From Heterotrichella gracilis (lineage: Eukaryota; Sar; Xanthophyceae; Tribonematales; Xanthonemataceae): a DNA stretch of 44,007 bases. Shown here in pieces: positions 1 to 11,450 of the stretch (positions are counted from its first letter, which is position 1; each line of letters starts with the position of its first letter). The notes below the pieces were generated by a model. The model saw only the letters and a program-made list of their open reading frames with translations, was not told the DNA's origin and ran no database searches. A program made the translations under genes and the position numbers. The stretch is taken from assembly GCA_032358255.1 (NCBI GenBank), contig JAULBX010026730.1:1-44007 (forward strand), given 5' to 3'.

Positions 1-862
1 GATTTCCCACTGCTTTTTCCCCGCCTTGAGTGCTGCCCACTGAGCTCTGAGGCGCGGTGGGCAGTGTGACTGAGCTCCTTGGTGCAACCCTAAACTTTTT
101 CGGTTTTTATGCATTTTACCAGTTTTTTCCTATTTTAAATGTGAATTTTTGAATTTAGAGCGCGAATTTGCTCTTTGCATGCCTCCCCGGGATCGGGAAA
201 TCGCCCCGCCCGGGAGTTGCCTATGGTTTTCGGACTGCGGCGGGCTTTTCATCATTATTCTGTTATTCTGTTGGTGCAACAAGGTGATGGCTTCGCAGTT
301 TTCGAAAAGGGTTATTTTTGCAGCACACCGCAAGTATATGTATGCGCGCAGTTGCGGCAGTTTGTTTGCATAAGGCGATTGTACAGCCAGCGACTTGCGA
401 ACTGATACTGTTCAACAGCTATGCACGCTGTACAAACCGGCTTCAGGTTCTCTCTCTTGAACTGCTCACATCGAAACTCTTTTAAAACCGAAGTCATGGC
501 TTCTAAGGGTGGGCACCAGTGAGACTCATCTAGCCAGGTGCAGGTGAAGACATGCATACATGCCATAGCGCTATCTATGCCTCACCCTTCACCCGCACAT
601 TCCAGACTGCCCACCAAGTGGCAGAGGTGCTCTGATAAGCCTGGGGAAGGGCTCTGCGAAGGACTGACCAAATTGCGTGCCACTATCTGATACTGCATGC
701 ATGCATGCATTTGCGTTTTGCCCACAGTGTCCTCCTTATAAAAATCCTTTTTGTCTTGCTGAGCTGACAGTCCAACGTACTTTCAACATTAAACATCAAA
801 GCTGTTGAAACGAACGTTGTTGTTGCCGTTTGTTGTAAGTTAATACTCTGTGCAATCTTCAG
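1..862. other. No gene seen; flank with dispersed repeat
   Basis: I see no exon here with convincing codon content and splice sites. The stretch contains one copy of the dispersed repeat described at 175-272 and a run of TGCATGCA-type palindromic sequence at 694-710. Short open frames on both strands overlap one another and look like chance. Confidence 0.5.
175..272 (-). repeat. Dispersed repeat, copy A (introner/MITE-like)
   Basis: The reverse complement of this stretch aligns over about 95 bases, at roughly three quarters identity by eye, with 40711-40807. Shared blocks include ATAACAGAATA-type sequence, GCCCGCCGCAG, AGGCAACTCCCGGG and a TCCC..GGGAGG end. A third, more diverged copy lies at 35282-35395 in the same orientation as this one. 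Copies B and C sit inside introns of the AlkB-like gene. This copy is not in a gene I can define. No clear terminal inverted repeats or target-site duplications were found by eye. Confidence 0.7.
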
Positions 863-1088
863 GGTTTTGGTCCGCGCAGGGTACCACAGTGATGGCCAAA
901 GGTTTCTGCTTGCACCAGGTGCACCAAGCCCGCTCTTTGCAGTGGCGGACCACTTTCCAATCGAACACACGTTAGACATGCGCTGCGATTGGCAAGACTA
1001 TCCGTCCCAAATTGGACCTTCTAGACGTCTGCAACATGGGAAAGTACCTCTCTCCGAGTGTTCGCTGCTGGCAAGGCGCCCACGGCAG
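863..1088 (+). CDS. Possible exon of an unrecognised gene
   Basis: An open stretch of about 75 codons runs from an acceptor-like CTTCAG to a good donor (CGGCAG then GTAAGA). The translation, for example RAGYHSDGQRFLLAPG, reads like protein, but I do not recognise it. Its end phase (0) does not match the start phase of the next candidate exon at 1810, so either an exon lies between them or one of the two is not real. Treat as a hint only. Confidence 0.2.
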
Positions 1089-1809
1089 GTAAGAACCGGC
1101 CCTTTGCAGTGCACTACAAAACCCGCCTCAGTATCCCGCCTCAGTGATATACCGTATTTATCCTAGAGGGGTGTGAAGTTGGGTAGGTTGCAGCGGTGCA
1201 TTGGTCCGGATACTATCGCACGCTGCTCTTGCCCCTTTGCATGCAAAGCCTGAACCATATGTGGCGTTTCCTAACGAAGTCGAAGGTACCACCGGTGTGC
1301 TTGCTGCAGTAGTGCTATGCACTCTTTTTAATATTTTTGTTGGCATATGACACGGAGTGACTGTGCAATACCCGTACACTGTACCGAGGGCACCAGCTTT
1401 CCCATAGTTTTCTTAAAGATCTAAAACTAATATTCATAAGTTGGCTGGGAGCCTCGAACCTGTTGGGTTATGTTCAAGGGCATCAAGGTGTGCTAGTCGG
1501 GTGCGTTTGGTCAGCCACCTGGGACCGGTCTTGCAGCAAAAGGTTCGGCAAGGACTGCGCCTGGCCAGGTACACACTGGTACACACTGGGTAGTGCACCT
1601 AGTATATGTGGGTTCAAGAGTGGAGTTGGTCTGCCATGAAGTGACCTGTGTAGGACAAGCAGTTTGAATTGGTAGCTATAGAGTCCCATACTATGACAAT
1701 CAGGGTTTTGTTCTACCTTGGTAACTGGCCTGCAGGGCTTGTAACCCAATCAAAATTTCATGTATTATTTTTCTGTACGCGCACCTTGATACAGCTTGTT
1801 CCTTTGCAG
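1089..1809. other. Probable intron or spacer, no gene assigned
   Basis: No exon here could be supported. A cysteine-rich open stretch follows a GTTGCAG acceptor at about 1191 and stops after some 19 codons; it could be a terminal exon of the upstream candidate, but nothing confirms it. Confidence 0.3.
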
Positions 1810-2165
1810 GCGACACCAACACGCTGACAAAGAAGGGGAGCCTGTCAGCTATGGATGATAGGGTACATTACCTGAGTCTGGACGAAAACTTGACCATACA
1901 GCTGGAGCGGGTGGGCCCCGGTCAAGCAAGGGTTTATCTTGTCAACGTTGACGCCGATAACGTGGAGCAGCCCATCCCTGCCCACATCACGATGACTGAT
2001 GACAATGGTTATTCCAAAGCTGTCTTGTTCAACAGCTTTTGGGTCACGTGGGTAGGCAGCTATACACTCTTTGTCAACGGCCAGCCCTACATGGTCATTG
2101 GCAAAGAGAAAGAGCTGTCATTTGATGGGCCGCCAAGCGCAGCAAGTGGTGTACATGTCTCGTGA
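1810..2165 (+). CDS. Probable terminal exon, unrecognised protein
   Basis: After a strong acceptor (CCTTTGCAG) an open frame of 118 codons ends in TGA. The first exon base pair completes a split codon, so upstream exon(s) must end in phase 1. The protein is rich in alternating hydrophobic and polar residues (QLERVGPGQARVYLVNVD, GSYTLFVNGQPYMV), which suggests beta strands of a sandwich or Ig/filamin-like fold. That is only a resemblance; no family is recognised. It lies about 1.4 kb upstream of the signal peptide of the NHL gene, on the same strand, and is more likely the end of a separate gene than part of that one. Confidence 0.4.
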
Positions 2166-3620
2166 CCTATCACCCTTCAATAGAGGGCCATGACAATTGC
2201 GGCAGTCCTATTCGAGAAACTCCAAAGCGCATATGCAGTTGAGAGTAGCAGCCCTTTCTATATGGTGTGCGTAAACCAGCACTCTTCCGGTTGTCACCCT
2301 AAGTTAAGGTTCCGGCTCGGTTCACCCCAAATGTGGTGCGAGGTTACTAACCCCGCCACCGTTGTTAGTAACGGTTGCTAGTAATGGTTGTTAGTAACGG
2401 TTCCTTTGTGTACATCCTTACATGCTCATGGATCAGCAGTAGGGTCAGCACCCGGAGCTTCCAACATGCCTTGCGCCTATCAATTCAAGGCCTGTTTTGG
2501 CGCTGTTTCTAACATTCCTGCACCAAGAGTGTCATTTCAGCTGTATCACGCACCGCCATGTTAGCTTATGTCATGTTGTTTTGAGCGTGCTGCCACATTG
2601 TTTTATTAAAATTAACATACCAGCGCACCGACCGTGCAGGCCTCCAGTGCCTGATATGGAGAACCCAGCTTCGCTTACAACTGCGTTAGAAGATAACGCA
2701 CAGTTTTTATTTGTTGACTGTTGCGATACATCAATGCCACTGAATAAATATGCGCGCTGTACAACGGCGCCCAGGGTTCAGACTATCTCTGAAGTAAATT
2801 GCAGTTGGAAAATTGTTTGACAGGCCGATCTATCTCTCAGGGTGAGCACAATCAGCTGGGCAGTTTTGGGTGAGATATGCATACATGCCAGCGCACACCC
2901 TAGGGTTACTAGGGTTCTGCTCCTATCCGTGTTCCTGACCGTGTCTACTCGCCCACATTGGTGGGTGCGACCAAACAGGGGTTGCAACTTGTATCGAATA
3001 AGTACTAAGTTCCACGTTATATCTGAGAGGCCAGAGTCAGGTAAACTGGGGCACACCAGGTGCGTAGCGCTTTGCAAGTAGTTGGCGCATATATAGAGGC
3101 CACCTTGTACAGGCCGATATCCAAGCTTCAAGTGCTTCATCCAGTAGGATATATGCGACAAAGGATGGACTTACAACAATATGCATTACAAAGACTGACA
3201 GTGTATGCTCGGCACGCTCGATGTTTCGTATCCGCATAACTCAGCGGCCTTCATATATATGTAGGGTGGCATTGCCCACTGCGCAGAGCATGCTAGTAGT
3301 CAAGGTTTGGATGGGCTGTGTATCCCCAGTCCAGACTCCTAAATATGTCCAGTGACTATCAATAGCACCAGTATGCGTCGCTTTTTAAACCTTAATACCG
3401 GGCTAGCTAGGGGTCCACGCCTGCCTGTTGCAACCAATTGGTATGCGCATGCATGTGCGTGTGTTTTAATATGGATATTGCTAGTGAGGCAATCAGTCAA
3501 CTAACGGTTGATACCATCGTGGCAATTTGCAGGACTCACCAAGTTCACCGCTTGAAGCACTGCATTCTCCAGCCCTTTAGTCCTCAGGCTGTGAGCCATT
3601 GGCCAGACGGTGGTGTACAT
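2166..3620. other. Intergenic, upstream of NHL gene
   Basis: Contains the 13-bp tandem repeat at 2361-2399. Several 60-120 codon frames exist on both strands but show no good splice sites and no family resemblance. It presumably includes the 3' flank of the 1810 exon and the promoter of the NHL-repeat gene. Confidence 0.45.
2361..2399 (+). repeat. 13-bp tandem repeat with AACGG cores
   Basis: Three head-to-tail units of GTTGTTAGTAACG, the middle one with two changes, followed by a partial fourth. Each junction creates AACGGTT or the variant AATGGTT, resembling the AACGG core recognised by plant MYB proteins. A related inverted GTTACTAAC lies just upstream. A regulatory role is speculation. 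Confidence 0.6.
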
Positions 3621-6600
3621 ATGTCAATGGCTAGATACACTGCAGTGCTCATACTCACTGTGCTGGTGGCAGCACACCACCCGGTCCACGCCATTGTGAA
3701 AGGACGTGCACTTGTTGAAGCCAAGCCCAGGAGCTTGGCACTTGTTCAGCCAGCAGCTGCTGGAGCTCCGCAAGGTAAAAACCCCAGTGTGCTGTGCAAA
3801 CAATAAGTGCAGTGAACCTGTTCTTGTACAGGCGTCGTCAAACAGGTATAGTGGTGCGCATAAATGCCAGTAGTGTGCCAAACCAGAGTCTTTAGAACTG
3901 TGAAAAAAGCATTCCTGTTGTGCGCCCTGTGCGGTGCTTGTGATGGTCTACTGTAGGCCCAGGTGCATTTCAGATGAGGATAAGTTGGAGGGTAAATCAA
4001 GTCAAACCAATACCTGTAGTATTGAAGCTGTAAGGCATCCCGATTATATTTTACAAGCACATGCGCGTGTGTATCCGCCTTTACAAATGACTCACCTCAT
4101 AGCAGTGCGCCATGCTAATGGATCAAGCACACTGATTTGAATGCAAGCAATTGTGGGCCAATGATGAACTACTGCCTGTGGAACGGCATTTCAACAATTA
4201 CCGCTGTCTCGTAAGCTGCACCGCAGTCAAAATCCATTGATGACATGGGGCCTTTGAGAATTACTCCATTGGATGCATTTAGCACAGGGCCTAGGAGACA
4301 CCCATGCGCAAATCCTGGGTACCCTGAAATTGTGCACCCACTCACCGACACATGTGCCTGCCCTATGACTACCAACATGCGCCTCCCCTTGATCCACACA
4401 GCCACCACCACCTTCTCCAACAGAGACGACACCTATGTCTTCTCCACCGACACCATACCCTCGGGCTCGGGCTGGTTCCACTACGTGGCGGTCAACCTGT
4501 CGGTGCCTGCAGATGCGGGGCTGGCCAGGAGCTTCCCCGCAATATTTGCATCTGACACCCGCAAGCACTGCATCCGCAAGAAAGATGTGGCAACAGGTGA
4601 GCGCATGTGCCACTTCGGAATATCCGGCCAGGCCCATGGGGATCTCCAGTCTTGAAGATTGCACATGAACCAGTGGGAGTCTGTGCTGCCTGCCCATTTT
4701 TCTCGCATGTGCATGTGCTCAATCTGATCAAATTCAGCCACACATAGGTTACTGAAAAAAGCGCATAAATAAATTGCAATTTGCGCCAACTACCCAGTGC
4801 TAGCATACGGCAGCCATTCTAACCCCGGGTCCCGTGGGGGCTGCATGCATATGCAAATAGCAATGCCTCAATGGGCCATTGGCGTCAGCATTATGGCACC
4901 TAAAAGGAACTGGTGTGGCTAGCCTCACCATTAGTATCCTATTGATGTCTCCCTTGACAGTGACCTTTTCCCGCTGCAGGTGCATGGAACGAGTTTGCTG
5001 GGCAGTGCGGGACTGCAGGCAATGTAGGTGGGGCTCTCACCACCGCCCGCTTCACTCGCCCCCAGGGCATCTGCCTGCACGCAGCAATGAACCTGCTGGT
5101 GGTGGCTGACGCGGGCAACGCCTGCTTGAGGGCGGTTTGGCTGGGTACGTGTGGGTGCGCGCAACTGCAAGATGGGTACTATTTTGCGTGGTTGCACCCC
5201 ATCACCCACCTCAGGTCCCACCATTCACACGTGGGTAGTATGCAATGCCCTCCAAGGTGCAACATCATTGACGGACGCTCCCAACCACACCATGCTCCCA
5301 AAATTTCGACTGCCTCAGCCAGCAGTGCCAAAAGGTGCACGTTGTTTTTGCGCAGAGTCAGGGAATGTGACCACGCTTGCTGGCATCTGCGGCAGCCCTG
5401 GATTTCATGACGGGGTGGCCAACCTCTCCCTGTTCTCACAATCCATCACCGACCTCCACTGCCTGCCTGACTGCTCCCTCCTGGTGACTGACACCAGCAA
5501 CGGGAGGGTGCGGAGGGTGGTGCTGCCACAGCAGGAGGGCTGTGGGGTGCCGCAAGGTGGGGATTCGCCACCGCCACCGCCACCGCCACCGCCACCGCCT
5601 CCGCCACAGCCGCCGGCTGCGCGCGGGGGTGGGTGGCGCGCATGGGTGGGGGCCGGTGGGGCGCTGGCGGTTGTGCTGGCAGCGGTAGAGGGGGGTAGTG
5701 TGTGGGTGAGTAGGAGGGTTGCGGATGCGCGGGCGCGGCATCGGGGTCCATCGGTACGATATTTTGTATGCAGTTTGCGCTGCACTCTTCTGCTAGTGGT
5801 CCACATAGGAGATCCGCTCAGTGCATGGATGCACAACTGTGGCCACAACGATGAACTGGAATCAGGTTGTTTGACGTGCACTTTGTCACATCATTGCAAT
5901 TCTGGACCGACATGGACGATTGCCCAACTGGGCCCCATCTAATATCTCATGTTACCACCCTTTGCAGAGGCATGAAGCAAGGCAGTTCTTCAGGCGCATA
6001 AGTGGTGGTGGCGGCAGCACGCAGAGTGTCCAGACAGGCGCGCTTGGGGACACAGCTGCCATCCCTGGTGAAGGTGCTAGTGACACGACTCGACCCTTGC
6101 TGCCTGGTAACAATGGGGAGAATGAAGGCGGTGGTGGTGGTGGTGGCATGGTTGCAGCTTTAGCTGAGCCCAGAACGGCTGTGTGGCGTAGCTGGTGGGG
6201 GGTTGCAAACAGTATTGCCTGGGGATGGTTGTCCATGCGGTGGCCGTGGAGCAGACGGGGTCCTGTGGATCACAGTGGAGCACCTCCCCTGATTGATATG
6301 ACCGACGATGACAGTGAGAGTCCAGGAGCAAGAAATGAATCCTGGCAGGAGGTTCTGGCAGGACAGCTACATGGCACCCAGCCAGTTGCAGGGTCTGATG
6401 TGGAGGGCTACCCCACCCAAACTGCGACAATCGACGAGGTGCACACAGCTCCCGGACCAGGCGCCAGGTCAGATATCCCACATTTACCAGGCCCTGGGGA
6501 TGGTGCCACAGCGGATGATGCACAGGGGAGTCCCCAGGACCAGGGAGCACATGAGGACGCTTCCAGTTCTGACGTTGCACCTGAGGTGGACCAGCAGGTC

Positions 6601-6747
6601 ACGCTGCAGGTGGCAAGGGACGTTGCAGGCTTGGGTGGGATGGCACCAATAGGTGCGCGCCCTACAGCTGTGGTGGACCCCGCAGCAGCAGCAGCAAACT
6701 TGCAAGCGAGGGAGCTGCAACGCTTTGGTGAATTACCCTCAAGTTGA
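3621..6747 (+). CDS. NHL-repeat single-pass membrane protein
   Basis: Five exons keep frame: 3621-3774, 4402-4596, 4980-5144, 5356-5753, 5968-6747 (563 aa). Residues 1-24 form a signal peptide (hydrophobic AVLILTVLVAA, cleavage near PVHA). Exons 3 and 4 carry two recognisable NHL blades: GNVGGALTTARFTRPQGIC followed by LLVVADAGN, and VTTLAGICGSPGFHDG followed by SLLVTDTSNGRVRRV. Paired cysteines suggest an extracytoplasmic domain. Residues about 243-255 are 13 prolines in a row, encoded by a CCG/CCA run. Residues about 266-289 are a weak membrane segment (AWVGAGGALAVVLAA, then a Glu) followed by arginines. The last 260 residues are low-complexity, acidic and Gly/Pro/Ala-rich, probably cytosolic. 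The start at 3621 was chosen for the signal peptide; ATG at 3627 is an alternative. Function unknown; the layout suggests a surface protein or receptor. Confidence 0.75.
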
Positions 6748-7664
6748 TGTCCATGGATGTTGTATCATGGGACTTTAAGCTGATTCTCTTATGACTGTCA
6801 GACTGAGTGCAGCAACTGACTCACTATCACACAGTATCATAAATACAGTAATCTGTGTACATGAGAAGAATATTTTGGCCACCGAAATATTTTGGCACAC
6901 CATCATCCTGTCACCGAGCCTTGATTGTCGTGAATGCATTGTGTACCGGGCTCCAGTAGGCTGAGCAGCGGAGAGTTGTTCAAGTATCACTGTGACTGAA
7001 TTAGTAAACAATTTGAACATCATTAATGCTTATTTTTAAACATAATATTTTACAGTAAATACATGGCCGCGGCCGCAGCTCGCCGCTTAATGACATGATG
7101 TATTTAGCCACATGATGATCATTACCTGGACATATCATGATGATCAGCCAGCCTCTGCAGCTGGGATTATACTCAATGCCATCGCCCGGGGCGAACCTGT
7201 GCCGCTGCGGCAGCTGTGAAATTTCACTACATTTCAACGATGTGCCAAAAGTGCCCGCAGGTCGTCACTGGCATCATCATGTGTTGATGCTAAACTAGCC
7301 GGACTGGGTACAAAAATCACTAGCATCCAGAGCGCTGTATTATGTTCAACTTAAAAGCTGAGCGGCTCAACTTGCCAGCAATGCCATGGGCCAATAGAAT
7401 AAAGCTTCGCTGCACTTTCATATTGTCAACACACACATAATTGGCGCTCAGACACAAAGTTGAATTTGAGCCCTGACTGCAGCAGGCTTCCCTCAATTTC
7501 CTCAAGTCCCAAGGAGACTCCCAACCCTGATTGCAAGCCATCTCACTGACCCCACCGTGAATAGTCTCACTTTGCCTACAGTCATCCCTGCCTGATCCCC
7601 AGACGCCTGTACAATAAGCTGCTCTGCTACTGGCCTCCCTCCGCTTCCCCAGCAGCAGGCGGTA
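6748..7664. other. Convergent 3' intergenic region
   Basis: This lies between the 3' ends of the NHL gene (+) and ARPC1 (-). It holds two direct copies of CATGATGATCA (7111 and 7136), two copies of AATATTTTGGC near 6870-6895, and a GC-rich GGCCGCGGCCGC at about 7062. No gene was seen. Confidence 0.5.
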
Positions 7665-9355
7665 TCACAACCTGAGTCTCTTGAGCGCTTGAGACACATC
7701 CCACCGCAGCACGCGGCCATCCAGGCCGCCACTGGACACCATCACCTGGCCGCCACCCCCCCCACCCACCACCATGATGTCCAAAATGCAGTTCTCGTGC
7801 ACGCCCCCACTGTTGCTGACCAGCGCTGACTCAGCGCCCAGCACCTTCGCCATCTCCTCTCCCACTTTTTGGTGGAAAAGCATCAGCTTGTTGTCGTAGC
7901 CCCCTCCAATGAGCACCTCTGTGTGGCCGCTTGTCACAAACAGCAGGCATTTCAAGGGCAGGGTGTCCAGCTTCAGGGCTTGCACCACGGGCTGGGAGGT
8001 GTCTGGCAAACCCTCTGGGGTTTGCAGGAAGGTGATCACGTGGAGGCTGGAAGCATGGCTGGCCACTGCTAGCTGGGTGCCTGGGCCATCACATCAGATA
8101 ACATGGCTCTACTTCTCAATGGATTCAATGTCGGAAAGAAGTCTGGTGTGCCAGCACATACTCATGGTGATACCGTATCCAGTGCCACATGATGCCCACG
8201 TGGCACAGGCACTACGCCATGCCATAGCATCAGTGCCAGATGCAGTACACCATTTGGCGACATTGCGGTAGCATGCATGTCAATGTGAATGCTCACTGCC
8301 ATGCAAGCAGCCTGGCCCCACCTGCTGCAGACCAAGCCACCGCGTGCCCCCACCCGCTGTCAGTGTCCAGCTCAAACAGCACTGCCCCAAAGCTGCTGCT
8401 GGCGCCCTCCCCTGTGCTCTCCGTCGTGTCGTCCTCTGCGATCCAATGGGCAAAAGCGCTCACGGGCAGCAGAATGCTGGCATGAATGGCATGGAGATGG
8501 TGGCACGATCACAGTACATGCTTGGAGTAGTCCAGCCAGCTATGATCAATCTGTGGTAGGGATATATGCACCCGGGTACCATGAGGAGGCGGGTACATGC
8601 CACATGTAGCGGATTGTGGGCATGGGCGTGTGCACATGCACCCAGCACCAATGCATGCCAGGCCATGTCGACAATGGATTCTTACATGGCCAAGTACATG
8701 TATGATTGCGAGCTGTGCACTCTCACAATCATAGGAGGGGCATAATGGCCTGCAAGCAATGCACTCTAGGGGGTACGTGTGCCGGTGCGGTATTTGAGAA
8801 TAAAATTTAGTACCCACCTTGACAGGGCGCAGCTCCCCTGGCATCAATGACCCGGCACTTGCCATCGCAGGAGCTGGTTGCCAGCCAGTCAACCCTAGGG
8901 TGCCAGCTGACCCCCGTCACGGATGACTTGTGCACCCCCTTGACCACCCGGCTGGTCCACCACCTGTTCTCCTTCTCAAAGTAGCACACAGACACCGTCT
9001 TGGCCGCACTGCCGATGGCGAAGAGGTCTCCCGTTCGGTTCCAGGCCACGCACAGCGCTGCACGCTTCAGCTGCGTCACCGCAATGTCAAATTTCCACTT
9101 GCCGCTGTCGTCCTTGTGCCACACCAGCGCGTTCCTGTCATGGGAACAGGACACGAGCTGGCTGGCAGGAGACCATTCCAGCCCTGAGACCAGCAGGTCA
9201 TGCTGCTTGAGGGTGTCTGTGTGCTTGAGCTGTTTGCCACGTGGCTCGTAGATGTGTATCTCGCTGCCGTTGGGGCACAGGGCCAGGGTGGTGCCGTCCG
9301 GGCTCCAGGCATGGCAGCTCAGGTTCTTGACAAGTGGGTCTTTGAGCGAGGCCAT
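7665..9355 (-). CDS. ARPC1: Arp2/3 complex subunit 1 (WD40), ARPC1
   Basis: Three exons on the minus strand join in frame: 9355-8818, 8435-8322, 8080-7665 (355 aa; the family is about 370). The protein is a WD40 beta-propeller and part of the Arp2/3 complex, which nucleates branched actin. Exon 1 begins MASLKDPLVKNLSCHAWSPD, matching the ARPC1 start pattern (xISCHAWNxDxxxIAICPN, from memory), and continues with HIYEP, SHDRNALVW and the WHPRVDWLATSSCDGKCRV blade. Exon 2 has SFGAVLFELDTDSGWGHAVAW. Exon 3 has TLPLKCLLF, the GGYDNKLMLF blade and a final GLDGRVLRWDVSQALKRLRL, ending as ARPC1 proteins do. Exon 2 uses acceptor GGATCGCAG; a nearby acceptor upstream would break frame. The start ATG sits 33 bases inside a longer open frame that itself lacks an upstream ATG. 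Confidence 0.9.
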
Positions 9356-10122
9356 GGACAAGTGCGCCAGCCGCGGTACTTGCGCCAAGCTGGTGAGTGA
9401 CGCGGGCTGTCAGGTACAGTGTGTAGTCACGATTGCACTCCAAGCAGTGCTTCAAGTGGAATCACTTGAGGGGCGAGTCCTTCTGCGGCCTTTCACACCG
9501 ATACTCCTGACACAATGATAGATAAGGGCGTGGTTTCAGGGTGACGAGACGTAGTACAAGCACCGTAAGCTGTCACGGGTTTGTCTCCAGGGCAAAATGT
9601 GTTCTGTTCCAACTTTCTATGCATGCACATGTGGCGTGGAACAGTTCAAGATGAAGCAGAAATGCCACCCAAACTTAGACTGAACGGGCACAATTAGTTG
9701 CCCATAACTCTATGCGCAACACTGCACTGCACTTTGCTCAATGGAGGCAACCCAGTGTGCTGTGGCAAACTAACCCTGTGCATGCATGCATAGGTTGCGA
9801 CTGCCCACCTATGTTGCTGTAGGGTGCACGACTAGCTGACGCAGTTTGACAGTCACCAATCATGACAACAACAAAGACAGCGTTATTTGTAAGACAGAGC
9901 AGTTTCAAGAGGACGAAGGAGCTCAGCTGAACATTTCTGCGCTATTTTCCCCCACTTGCTTTCCCCCCCTTGCCAAACGTCAATAATGCGTCAATGTCTG
10001 CATGCATAAAGAGAAGCAGCCGAGACACGACCCTTTACGTCCTGCATATTCACAACTGCCTTTGAACACTGCTCTTCGTTGTCTCGGCTATCGTTGGGCA
10101 CAACCGTTGTGGTTCAGCAACA
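9356..10122. promoter_or_regulatory. Divergent promoter region ARPC1 / PP28-like
   Basis: This 770-bp spacer separates the start codons of two divergently read genes, so it must contain both promoters and 5' UTRs. It contains a TGCATGCATGCAT run near 9779. No TATA box or other motif could be assigned with confidence. Confidence 0.45.
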
Positions 10123-11450
10123 ATGGGAAAGAGCAGGGGACGCGGGAGAGGAAGGGGGCGCGGTCGTGGGCGTGGGGATGGCGATTCGGACGAAGAGGAA
10201 GGCCCCAAAATAGGTGTGTTTTGTACCCCTTTTCCCACCGCGGGGTTTGAGGCGGGCACTTGTAAATTAGGCTATATGCATGCATTGTGGCTGCTCCATT
10301 AATGCGTACCATGCGCCCACTAGGTAGATAACTACGCAATGCAGTGTTAGCAAATAGAGCTTAATTCACGCAGCAAACTATCGCCGTACCCCCTTGTTTC
10401 CGGCATCAGTGCAACAATTGTGTCACGAGGCCTTGCAGCAATGGCCCTGATGTTTCGACTCGTGTTTTGTGACTGTCCCGTTGTTGGGCAGGCGGACAGA
10501 GCTCCACAGCAGGCATGTTGCCACCCAGTGATAGCGACGAGGAGGACGAAGAAGAAGTGCCCAAGGAGAAGGGGCAGGTATGAAACCCTTGCACAATACT
10601 GCACAACGCTGTCCATGTCACAAGCTGGGCTTCTGTTGAAGCACAGTGGCATTGTACATAAGGCTGTCACAAATTGTTGTTATTCGCGAATATATATGCC
10701 GCCTGCCCTGCCTTTGCTGCCATGCCATGCCTGACCTGCTGCTTGCTCTCTGCAGAACCCAAATGCAGGGATGCTGCCTCCCAGCAGCAGTGACGAGTCA
10801 AGTGAAGATGAGGAAGAGGAGGAGAAAGCTGCACCAACGCCACCAAAAGGCCGTCCTGCAGTTCCAGATGCACCACGCAGGTACTTCAATATGCAACAAC
10901 TCGCACTGTTTTGTGGCCTGGACTGGACAAATCTACTAGAGTTGGCTGCTCGCCAGCAAATTGGCTCGGACAGTCTTGCCCAACAAATGCTATACCCAGG
11001 AGCTTCCCAGCCCACTGCCCCAGTTGGTCACGTTCTCCCCTTTCCTTTCCAGGAAGAAGGAGGAGGAGGAGCTTGACCCCGAGACCATGCGCCTGCAGCT
11101 GGAGAAGCTTGAGCTTGTGAGGAAGAAGCGCGAGGAGGACAGGCTGAAGCGGATTGCTGACGAGGGCTGGGACCGCTTTGCACCCGTCAGTGAAACCAAC
11201 AAGAGGTGTGTTCTTAGCGCCATGGGTGGACTCGTCTGCTGTGGCAGCCGGTTGTGATGCTTGGCGCTGCGCACTGTATTGGATTTGACGTTCTTTGAGC
11301 AACAGTGCGCACTGAATTGATGTCGATGCTTCTGTCAGTGGGATGCTTGAGCAACTGTGTCAAGGGTTGTATCGTGACACCTTGTCATGTTTTCTGTTCA
11401 GGCCTGACAGCGTCCCAGTCGACCACCCAAGCCGTGCGCTGCAAGAGTGA
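10123..11450 (+). CDS. PP28/PDAP1-like acidic phosphoprotein
   Basis: Five exons keep frame: 10123-10213, 10492-10577, 10756-10880, 11053-11205, 11402-11450 (167 aa). The N-terminus is a Gly/Arg run (GRGRGRGRGRG-like). Next come two acidic blocks, each starting GMLPPS and continuing as serines in Asp/Glu runs typical of casein kinase 2 sites; exons 2 and 3 encode one block each. Exon 4 is a charged helix (MRLQLEKLELVRKKREEDRL) followed by GWDRFAPVSETNKRP. The helix resembles the C-terminal part of the PP28/PDAP1 (HASPP28) family, but the usual ELSRREREE segment is missing, so the assignment is tentative. A role in RNA binding is suggested only by the RG-rich start. All introns are short with standard GT..AG ends. 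Confidence 0.65.

Noticed and set aside
5405..5881. 158-codon minus-strand frame antisense to the NHL gene
   Set aside because: Glycine run is the antisense of the polyproline codons; no family match and no splice context.
5151..5942. 263-codon continuous plus-strand frame over NHL exon 4
   Set aside because: Only 5356-5753 is exon; the rest is read-through into both flanking introns, whose splice sites are clear.
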